NCBI GenBank assembly: GCA_051251595.1
Contig: JBPOFA010000008.1
Location: forward strand, 1-64,000
From: NORP110 sp051251595
GTDB lineage: Bacteria; Pseudomonadota; Alphaproteobacteria; Rhodobacterales; Rhodobacteraceae
Direction of reading: 5' to 3'
DNA length: 64,000 nucleotides
Part shown: positions 17,219-24,114 of the stretch, one piece after another
Position numbering within the stretch: position 1 is the first letter of the stretch
How the letters are laid out: every line of letters begins with the position of its first letter
Notes under the pieces: model-generated
What the model saw: the letters and a program-made list of their open reading frames with translations, nothing else
What the model was told of the DNA's origin: nothing
Databases searched by the model: none
Translations under genes and position numbers: made by a program

Positions 17219-17670
17219 ATTGGCAGGACCTCTGCTGATTTGATGGTTGAGACATGCATCAACGCCTCAATATCCGCGATATGCGGCAGGGTCAGAATGG
17301 ATTGCCGGTAGATCTGTTGATAATGTGACATGTCGCGCGCGATGACAGATAGTCGGACATCGACCCGACCAAGAAAGGTTTGAATCTCTATCACTTCAGG
17401 AACTGTGCGGGCCTGTTCCAGGAATTCGTCAAAAGCCCGGGCATTGGTCTTGTCCAAGGTGAACCGCAGGCTGACTTCGACGGTGTAGCCAAGGCCGGGC
17501 CAATTGATGACAGCGGATTGTGCCTTGAGCACGCCCGCCTCGCCCAACCTGTCCAAACGCCGAGACACTGTGGCCGGTGTCACGCGGCAGCGTTCGGCCA
17601 GTTCTGCGGCGGGCATTTCCGGATCGCTTTGCATCAGACGCAACAAACGACGGTCGATATCGTCAAGCAT
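17215..17670 (-). CDS. Lrp/AsnC family transcriptional regulator (first of a pair)
   Basis: This 151-residue protein has the Lrp layout: a helix-turn-helix at about 3-53 (AELAERCRVTPATVSRRLDRL), then an AsnC effector domain (about 63-148; FLGRVDVRLSVIARDMSHYQ). It is a clear paralogue of the next gene but only moderately similar. It is divergent from ilvC across 136 bp containing two palindromes, so it may regulate ilvC and itself. Confidence 0.93.
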   Translation of the reverse strand: MLDDIDRRLLRLMQSDPEMPAAELAERCRVTPATVSRRLDRLGEAGVLKAQSAVINWPGLGYTVEVSLRFTLDKTNARAFDEFLEQARTVPEVIEIQTFLGRVDVRLSVIARDMSHYQQIYRQSILTLPHIADIEALMHVSTIKSAEVLPI

Positions 17671-17715
17671 GAATTATTACCATTTTACATTATTCGCGCA
17701 TGATGTTTACGAATT

Positions 17716-17763
17716 TTTGGCATTTAATGTCAAACACGCTCTACACCTTGGCGGGAAATTCCC
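17716..17763. promoter_or_regulatory. Two palindromes in the lrp-ilvC divergent region
   Basis: TTTGGCATT-t-AATGTCAAA (17716-17734) is a 19-bp dyad with 8 of 9 arm positions matching. GGGAA-a-TTCCC (17753-17763) is a second, perfect dyad. Both lie between the divergent Lrp-type regulator and ilvC, where an operator is expected. The AT-rich first dyad fits Lrp/AsnC preferences; the second could bind another factor. Confidence 0.5.
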
Positions 17764-17806
17764 TATGCTCTGCGGCAATCGAACCCTCAGAAAAAGGACC
17801 GCCACT

Positions 17807-18829
17807 ATGCGTGTTTATTACGATCGCGATTGCGATATTAACCTGATCAAAGACAAAAAAGTCGCCATTCTTGGCTATGGCTCTCAGGGCCACGCCCACG
17901 CGCTGAACCTGCGTGATTCCGGCGCCAAGAACCTTGTCGTCGCTCTGCGCGAGGGTTCTGCCTCTGCGAAGAAAGCAGAAGGCGAAGGCCTTAAAGTTAT
18001 GGGCATCGCCGAAGCTGCGGCTTGGTGTGACCTGCTGATGTTCACAATGCCCGACGAATTGCAGGCAGAAACATATAAGAAATACGTTCACGACAATATC
18101 CGTGACGGCGCTGCGATCGCATTTGCCCACGGTTTGAACATTCACTTTGGTCTGATCGAAACAAAACCTGGCGTTGACGTCATCATGATGGCGCCAAAAG
18201 GCCCAGGCCACACGGTTCGTGGCGAATATGTCAAAGGCGGCGGTGTTCCTTGTCTGGTTGCTGTTGACCAGGACGCATCCGGCAAAGCGCTGGAAATCGG
18301 CCTGTCTTACTGTTCCGCAATCGGCGGCGGCCGTTCAGGCATCATCGAAACCAACTTCCGCGAAGAATGCGAAACGGACCTGTTCGGTGAGCAAGCTGTT
18401 CTGTGTGGCGGTCTGGTTGAACTGATCCGCATGGGCTTTGAAACACTGGTCGAGGCTGGCTATGCACCAGAAATGGCCTATTTCGAATGTCTGCACGAAG
18501 TGAAGCTGATCGTAGACCTGATCTACGAAGGCGGCATCGCGAACATGAACTACTCTATCTCGAACACAGCCGAATACGGCGAATATGTCAGCGGCCCACG
18601 GATCCTGCCATATGACGAAACCAAAGCCCGCATGAAAGCTGTTCTGAGCGACATCCAGTCTGGTAAATTCGTTCGCGACTTTATGTTGGAAAATGCTGTT
18701 GGTCAGCCATCCTTCAAAGCGACGCGTCGCAACAACGACGCGCATCAGATCGAAGCTGTTGGTGAAAAACTGCGCGACATGATGCCTTGGATTTCTGCTG
18801 GAAAACTTGTCGACCAAGCAAAGAACTAA
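17807..18829 (+). CDS. ilvC: Ketol-acid reductoisomerase (class I)
   Basis: This 340-residue enzyme converts acetolactate or acetohydroxybutyrate to the dihydroxy acids of valine, leucine and isoleucine synthesis with NADPH and Mg. The Rossmann motif GYGSQGHAHALNLRDSG is at residues 23-39. The helical knotted domain carries the acidic Mg ligands (DLFGEQAVLCGG and ECLHEVKLIVDLIYEGG). Length matches class I enzymes. The ATG at 17807 has GGA nearby and begins with the conserved MRVYYDRD. A longer reading frame from 17504 runs through the divergent Lrp gene and is wrong. Confidence 0.98.
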   Translation: MRVYYDRDCDINLIKDKKVAILGYGSQGHAHALNLRDSGAKNLVVALREGSASAKKAEGEGLKVMGIAEAAAWCDLLMFTMPDELQAETYKKYVHDNIRDGAAIAFAHGLNIHFGLIETKPGVDVIMMAPKGPGHTVRGEYVKGGGVPCLVAVDQDASGKALEIGLSYCSAIGGGRSGIIETNFREECETDLFGEQAVLCGGLVELIRMGFETLVEAGYAPEMAYFECLHEVKLIVDLIYEGGIANMNYSISNTAEYGEYVSGPRILPYDETKARMKAVLSDIQSGKFVRDFMLENAVGQPSFKATRRNNDAHQIEAVGEKLRDMMPWISAGKLVDQAKN

Positions 18830-18842
18830 GACCAAAACCTAC

Positions 18843-18872
18843 GGAAAGGGCCCGGTTTCAAGGGCCCTTTCC
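18843..18872 (+). terminator. ilvC terminator
   Basis: An 11-bp perfect stem GGAAAGGGCCC (18843-18853) / GGGCCCTTTCC (18862-18872) with an 8-nt loop follows the ilvC stop by 13 nt. The T-run after the stem is short, so termination may be partial. Confidence 0.7.
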
Positions 18873-18904
18873 TGCCAGACCCGGCCAGACCTGCCTTACA
18901 AATT

Positions 18905-19816
18905 GTGAATACGATGGCCCCCACCCCGACACGTAACGACTGGTTGTCAGTTGTTTTTCTTGGCCTCGTCTGGGGCGGGACCTTTATGATCGTTTCCATC
19001 GCTTTGGAACGGTATGGCCCGCTTACCGTTGCGGCCGCCCGTACGACCCTTGGGGCCTTGGCACTGTTTTCTGTTTGTCGGGTAATGGGTGTCGCGCTTC
19101 CGGTGAAAACCCCAAATCTTTGGCGTTTTGTGGTGCCGATCGGCGTTTTATCGACCGCTTTGCCGTTCTTTTTACTGTCATGGGGCCAACAATATGTGCC
19201 GTCTGCATTTGCGGGCGTCACGATGACAGCGGTTCCCTTGTTCGTGATGCCGCTTGCCCATCTGTTTTCGGATGAACGCATGACGGTCCGCGGCATTCTT
19301 GGCGTCATCCTGGGGTTCAGCGGCGCGGCTGTCCTGATTGGTCCGGGTATTTTTGCCGCTGGCAGCGGTAATCTTGAACCAATTGCGCGCATCGCATGTC
19401 TTTGCGCCGCCCTGGCCTATGCCGTGTCATCCGTGACGACACGTCGTTGCCCGCCGATCAACCCGCTGGCATTGGCGACGCTGTCCCTTACCGTCGGGTC
19501 TGTCGTCTTGATCCCGTTGATGTTGATCAATGAAGGCTTGCCCGCATGGAACGGCCCACGCTCGGGGCTGGCCATTGTTTTTCTGGGCCTGATGCCGACA
19601 GCCTTGGCAACCCTGATCCGCATGCAGGTCATTCGCAGCGCGGGATCAAACTTTCTGTCTTTGGTGAACTATCAAGTCCCGGTCTGGTCCATGATCTTTG
19701 GCGCAGTTGTCCTGTCCGAAGCCCTGCCATTCCGCTTTTTCGTGGCCCTCGTCATGATCCTAAGCGGGTTGGTCGTCAGCCAGTGGAAGTCCCTCAAAGC
19801 TTTGGTTAAACGCTAA
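18905..19816 (+). CDS. EamA (DMT superfamily) permease
   Basis: This is a 303-residue protein with ten predicted membrane helices in two EamA repeats. Repeat one begins FLGLVWGGTFMIVSIALERYGP, with WGQQYVPSAFAGVTMTAVPLFV. Repeat two contains FLGLMPTALATLIRMQVIRSAG and ends in VVLSEALPFRFFVALVMILSGLVV. These are probable exporters of amino acids or other metabolites, with the substrate unknown. The start is GTG at 18905; an ATG at 18914 is equally possible. It is convergent with glmM and the two stops overlap by a few bases. Confidence 0.9.
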   Translation: MNTMAPTPTRNDWLSVVFLGLVWGGTFMIVSIALERYGPLTVAAARTTLGALALFSVCRVMGVALPVKTPNLWRFVVPIGVLSTALPFFLLSWGQQYVPSAFAGVTMTAVPLFVMPLAHLFSDERMTVRGILGVILGFSGAAVLIGPGIFAAGSGNLEPIARIACLCAALAYAVSSVTTRRCPPINPLALATLSLTVGSVVLIPLMLINEGLPAWNGPRSGLAIVFLGLMPTALATLIRMQVIRSAGSNFLSLVNYQVPVWSMIFGAVVLSEALPFRFFVALVMILSGLVVSQWKSLKALVKR

Positions 19817-21162
19817 GGCTTCGTTGCCTGTTCGACTGCTTCTACAACCTGATCCACGGCGGTGTTCAGAATGGCCTCATCTTCGCTTTCGGCCATAACG
19901 CGGATCAAAGGCTCTGTCCCGGATTTGCGGATCAACAGGCGACCGTTCCCAACCAGCTTTGCCTCTGCGTCGGCAATGGCACGCGCAACGCTTTCGTCGT
20001 CCAGCGGGGTTTGCCCAAGGGTGAAGCGCACGTTTTTCAACAGCTGCGGTACCGTTTCAAAACTTTGCGTCAGCTCTGACGCGGGTTTGCCGGTGTCCAC
20101 CATCGCAGACAAGAACTGAAGCCCGGCGAGCAGACCGTCACCTGTGGTCGCAAAATCAGTCATCACAATATGCCCTGACTGCTCGCCCCCAAGGTTAAAC
20201 GCCCCGCTGCGCATGCGTTCCACCACATAACGGTCGCCGACAGATGTGCGTTCCAAGGTTATGTTTTTGCTTTCTAAATACCGCTCTAGCCCAAGGTTGG
20301 ACATGACGGTTGCGACCAGCGCATTGCCGTTGAGCCGCCCCTGCTCTGACCAACGAGACGCAAACAGTGCCATGATCTGATCGCCGTCAGCCACATGGCC
20401 TTTTTCGTCGATGATCATCACCCGGTCAGCATCGCCATCCAGACAAATCCCCACATCCGCGCCATGGGCCACAACCGTTTCAGCGGCCATTTGCGTGTTG
20501 GTCGACCCGCATTTGTCGTTGATGTTCAAACCATCCGGCGACACGCCAACGGGGATGACTTCGGCCCCCAGCTCCCACAAGACCTCTGGTGCGGTGCGAT
20601 AGGCTGCACCATTGGCGCAGTCGATCACGACTTTCAGCCCTTCAAGGCTTTGCCCGGAAGGCAGCGTCGCTTTGACCCGTTCATTGTAGCGAAAGCGGCC
20701 ATCATAGATGTGGCGTGCACGACCGATATTGTTGGACTGAGCGGGTTCAACCCCTTCCAGTGTCATGCGTTCGATTTCATTCTCTGCCTCATCGGACAGC
20801 TTGAAGCCATCAGGGCCAAAGAACTTGATCCCATTGTCATGATGCGGGTTGTGGCTGGCAGAGATCATAACCCCAACATCCGCCCGCATGGATGTGGTCA
20901 GCAAGCCAACGGCCGGTGTGGGCACAGGCCCCAGCAACAGAACATTCATCCCCGTTGAGGCAAAACCAGCGGTCAGCGCGTTTTCGAACATATAGCCGGA
21001 CAGGCGCGTGTCTTTGCCGATCAGAACCCGATGCATCTTTTTGTCGCCGCGCCGAAAATAGCGCCCTGCCGCCGCCCCAAGCCGCATCGCGACATCCGCG
21101 GTCATTGGATATGTGTTTGCCTGACCGCGTACGCCGTCGGTTCCAAAAAGTTTTTCTGCCAT
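19813..21162 (-). CDS. glmM: Phosphoglucosamine mutase
   Basis: This 449-residue enzyme interconverts glucosamine-6-P and glucosamine-1-P, feeding UDP-GlcNAc for peptidoglycan and LPS. It begins with the family signature LFGTDGVRGQAN. The phosphoserine loop ISASHNP is at residues 100-106, the Mg loop is DGDADR, the sugar loop is GGEQSGHI, and the phosphate site RKSGTEPLIRVM is near the C-terminus. The ATG at 21162 has GAGG eight bases upstream. It follows folP by 2 nt, and folP-glmM linkage is widely conserved. Confidence 0.97.
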   Translation of the reverse strand: MAEKLFGTDGVRGQANTYPMTADVAMRLGAAAGRYFRRGDKKMHRVLIGKDTRLSGYMFENALTAGFASTGMNVLLLGPVPTPAVGLLTTSMRADVGVMISASHNPHHDNGIKFFGPDGFKLSDEAENEIERMTLEGVEPAQSNNIGRARHIYDGRFRYNERVKATLPSGQSLEGLKVVIDCANGAAYRTAPEVLWELGAEVIPVGVSPDGLNINDKCGSTNTQMAAETVVAHGADVGICLDGDADRVMIIDEKGHVADGDQIMALFASRWSEQGRLNGNALVATVMSNLGLERYLESKNITLERTSVGDRYVVERMRSGAFNLGGEQSGHIVMTDFATTGDGLLAGLQFLSAMVDTGKPASELTQSFETVPQLLKNVRFTLGQTPLDDESVARAIADAEAKLVGNGRLLIRKSGTEPLIRVMAESEDEAILNTAVDQVVEAVEQATKP

Positions 21163-21164
21163 CG

Positions 21165-22175
21165 TTACTGCCTCATACCTGTTGCAGACGCCCACATGGT
21201 CAGGGCCTGCTTTGACTCAGAAATATCATGAACGCGGGTGATCTGCACCCCTTGCGAAATACCCGCAAGCATTACGGCAACAGATCCCGGCATACGCAGT
21301 TTTGTTTCCGAAACGCCCGTTAATGCCCCGATGAACCGCTTGCGCGATGCGCCCAGCAATACCGTGCATCCAATCCCGTGAAACAGGCTTAGGTTTTGCA
21401 GCAAGGCCACGTTGTGGGCCACAGTTTTGCCGAACCCGATACCGGGGTCGATGATGATCTTTTCACGCGGAACACCCGCTGACACAGCATCAGAGACGCG
21501 GGCGTTCAGATAGTCGTAAACATCCAAAAGCACATTGTCGTAATGCGGATCATCTTGCATGGTTTCGGGATCGCCTTGCGCATGCATCAGGCATAGGTCA
21601 ACGCCGTTTTCCTTTACCAGATCAATGATCTGCGGGTCATAGCTGAGGGCCGAGACATCATTGACGATGCGGGCACCTGCCCCCACAGCGGCGCGCGCCA
21701 CGTCATGTTTTCGGGTATCAATCGACAGCGGATTGGGCAACTTTGCGCGCAGATCGGACAGCACGGGTTCCGTCCGTGCGATTTCTTCCTTGATCGGGAC
21801 GACGGCCGCGCCGGGGCGAGTGGATTCACCGCCAATGTCCAGAATATCCGCACCAGCCTGCGCCAGGGCCATCCCATGCGCGACGGCTTTTTGCCGGTCC
21901 GAGAAATCGCCACCGTCTGAAAAGCTGTCCGGGGTTACATTCACAATCCCCATCAAGCGCGGCTGATCGACCGACAGGCCCGCCACCGCCGCGCGCTCTC
22001 CAGAGATCCGGTCCAGCACCTCAGCAGGCACGTCACCCGCCGCGACAATTTCCGCATCACCATCGCGCGTCAGGCGTTCGGCATGGGTAAACCATGTCCA
22101 GCCCCCGGCAATGGGGATTGCGTCAGTTGGGCGGATCGGGCCGGTTTGGGCCAGTGGACGGAAATATTGTGTCAT
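21165..22175 (-). CDS. folP: Dihydropteroate synthase
   Basis: This 336-residue TIM-barrel enzyme condenses 6-hydroxymethyl-dihydropterin-PP with p-aminobenzoate in folate synthesis. Signatures are MGIVNVTPDSFSDGG (about 125-139), DIGGESTRPGA, and the pterin/sulfonamide-site sequences GIGFGKT and GASRKRF. It carries roughly 60-120 extra N-terminal residues compared with E. coli FolP, which is usual in Rhodobacterales. The stop is 2 nt before glmM. An upstream in-frame extension to 22325 overlaps folB and is not supported. Confidence 0.96.
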   Translation of the reverse strand: MTQYFRPLAQTGPIRPTDAIPIAGGWTWFTHAERLTRDGDAEIVAAGDVPAEVLDRISGERAAVAGLSVDQPRLMGIVNVTPDSFSDGGDFSDRQKAVAHGMALAQAGADILDIGGESTRPGAAVVPIKEEIARTEPVLSDLRAKLPNPLSIDTRKHDVARAAVGAGARIVNDVSALSYDPQIIDLVKENGVDLCLMHAQGDPETMQDDPHYDNVLLDVYDYLNARVSDAVSAGVPREKIIIDPGIGFGKTVAHNVALLQNLSLFHGIGCTVLLGASRKRFIGALTGVSETKLRMPGSVAVMLAGISQGVQITRVHDISESKQALTMWASATGMRQ

Positions 22176-22213
22176 CGCCCTGCTATCCCGGTTTAAAGGC
22201 GTTTTTTCAAGCG

Positions 22214-23137
22214 TCAGACGATCTGAGCGTCGTCCAACGTGACTATTTTGACAGGTATGTCGGGCACATCGCCGGTGGCCCCGACCACGATCAACCGTTC
22301 CGCGTCGATCTTGCCGCAGAACCACGACATCAAATCCAGATCGTCCCGTGGGTCAGCTGTACCGGCCTCAAATGAATCCAAAACGATCTTTGACGGCGCC
22401 CATACGCTGATTTGATGGTTTTGCACGGCCCAGTCCAGCTCTGTTCTTGTGCCGCGCACAACGCATCTTGGGTCCAACCCGGCAAGAACCCAGGCGTTTT
22501 GCTCGATCGCAAGCAAATCAATGCGCCGTTGTGCGGGGGAAACGTTGCTTTGCGGGGCAGCACAATCGGGCGCGCCCACGCATAGGATTGTCGGAAACGG
22601 TGCCTCTGCCAGTTGATCGATCCACTGTGTCAGCTTGTCAGAGCGCAAGGCCGCGTTGGACAGGTACACAACCGTAGGATGGGGGGCTGGCTCTGCCTCG
22701 GTCTCATCCAGCCGGGCTGTTTCACGATCCCGCACAATTTCAACGCCCAAAGCCCCGGGGCCGCGATCCAGTTTTTCGATCCGGACGAAAACACGATACG
22801 CGCGGGGTGAAATCAGGATGCGCTCTGCGATCCGTTCGGCCAAGGTTTCCAGCAGGTTCAACCGTTCCGCGGCAAGCTCATAGGCAATCGCATCGGTTAT
22901 CGTATCGTAGGACAGGATCCGATCAACATCGTCCTGCAATGGCTTGCCCGGCACAGAGACCTCTACCACGATGTTAAAGCAAATACGCTGTGTCGTGCCG
23001 CGTTCTTCCTGAAAGGCCCCTATTTCGACGTCGATCTGATGATCCCTCAGGGAAATGCGGTCTAAGGGCGTGTCACCGCCAGCCGCCTCTGCGCGGGCAT
23101 CCAGGTTGTCAAATGCCAGTCGAAGATCAGTGCTCAT
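22214..23137 (-). CDS. folB: Dihydroneopterin aldolase fused to a degenerate kinase-fold domain
   Basis: This protein of 307 residues is about 2.5 times the length of ordinary FolB. Residues about 29-138 match FolB: ISLRDHQIDVEIGAFQEER, LSYDTITDAIAYELA and LLETLAERIAERI. The RIEKLDRGPGALGVEI segment provides the usual lysine. Residues about 154-307 are a second domain with TVVYLSNAALRSDKL, LLAIEQNAWVLAGLDPR, QISVWAPSKIVLDS and DAERLIVVGATG. These resemble, by memory, amino-acid-kinase-fold proteins of the uridylate kinase/MoSto type, but catalytic residues look eroded. It lies 38 bp before folP and forms a folate operon with it. Confidence 0.85.
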   Translation of the reverse strand: MSTDLRLAFDNLDARAEAAGGDTPLDRISLRDHQIDVEIGAFQEERGTTQRICFNIVVEVSVPGKPLQDDVDRILSYDTITDAIAYELAAERLNLLETLAERIAERILISPRAYRVFVRIEKLDRGPGALGVEIVRDRETARLDETEAEPAPHPTVVYLSNAALRSDKLTQWIDQLAEAPFPTILCVGAPDCAAPQSNVSPAQRRIDLLAIEQNAWVLAGLDPRCVVRGTRTELDWAVQNHQISVWAPSKIVLDSFEAGTADPRDDLDLMSWFCGKIDAERLIVVGATGDVPDIPVKIVTLDDAQIV

Positions 23138-23233
23138 CGAAATATCCTTGTGAATTTTCGGGCACTCTAGAGTGTTTCCGCACCCCGGACCATAATCAAA
23201 ATCGCCATGTCAGGGCCCAAAAACGAACGCCTG

Positions 23234-23923
23234 TCAGCTGGCAGAGGCGGTGCGTGTCGGCTGGCGGTAAAACCGATGCATGCCAATGGTTGCCGTCAGC
23301 GGGAAAACTCTGGCCCATCTCGGGTTCACATTTTTGGTGTGATAATGCGTGGCGCCATGGGTCAAAATGCGCGGCGCACCGTTCAACATCAAGGTTGCGA
23401 CCTTGCCGACGCGATCCCAGGCTTTGGGTTCCAGGATCGTTTCTTTGTGGCCATCGCAGGTGTAGGTGAACTGGCAGGCGAATTTGCGCCCTGTCCCCTG
23501 ATGGATGACTTTGCAGATCGTATCGGGGAACCGATTGCTGTCGACCCGGTTCAAGATCACCTCTGCCACGGCAAATTGCCCACGGACACTTTCCCCGCGC
23601 GCTTCAAAATAAAGCGCCTCGGCCAGGCAGCGCCATTCTTTGTCGCCCTGCGTCGTCGGAAGGGTGTTCAAAAAATCCCGGGTGAAGGCGATTTTATCTG
23701 TCGGTTTCAAAGCCAGTCGGCGACTTGTTTCGAATTCACCATATCCGTTCAATTGGTCCGGAGAGATGCTCGCCACATCGAAGGACAGATTAGCGGACGT
23801 ACCACGTTCGGCCAAGACGGCAGGAGATTGGGTTTGGTCCATGCGCGTGTCAGCACTGACCGAACCGGCTGTTGCCAGCGCGCCCGTCATGCACAGTCCA
23901 ATTGCCAGCCAAAGCTGTTTCAT
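23234..23923 (-). CDS. SleB-like cell-wall hydrolase (Hydrolase_2)
   Basis: The ATG at 23923, preceded by GGAGGGGGC, gives 229 residues with a signal peptide ending near AGSVSA (residue 24). The C-terminal domain (about 95-215) shows the family core LAEALYFEARGES (catalytic Glu), AVAEVILNRVDSNRFPDTIC and HYHTKNVNPRWA. It would cut peptidoglycan as a muramidase or amidase-like lytic enzyme in the periplasm. In spore-formers SleB acts in germination; in Rhodobacterales it is a growth-related relative. It stands alone between folB and ppdK. Confidence 0.9.
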   Translation of the reverse strand: MKQLWLAIGLCMTGALATAGSVSADTRMDQTQSPAVLAERGTSANLSFDVASISPDQLNGYGEFETSRRLALKPTDKIAFTRDFLNTLPTTQGDKEWRCLAEALYFEARGESVRGQFAVAEVILNRVDSNRFPDTICKVIHQGTGRKFACQFTYTCDGHKETILEPKAWDRVGKVATLMLNGAPRILTHGATHYHTKNVNPRWARVFPLTATIGMHRFYRQPTRTASAS

Positions 23924-24114
23924 GCCCCCTCCAAAGTGGCGTTGCCATGGGGAACCCATGTGCGAACCGGGTCCAATTAAGGGAACATAAACAGATCGTC
24001 CAGCCCCACGACTCAGTCGGGGTCGGCGGAATATGGCTATTTCAAGGCTTTCAAGCTCTTTTTGCACGGATGCGAAAAGTTTTAGTTATTCAGAAACAGG
24101 GGCTTACTTGTTTC

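Noticed and set aside
17504..17806. N-terminal extension of ilvC
   Set aside because: It would overlap the divergent Lrp gene. The family start is at 17807.
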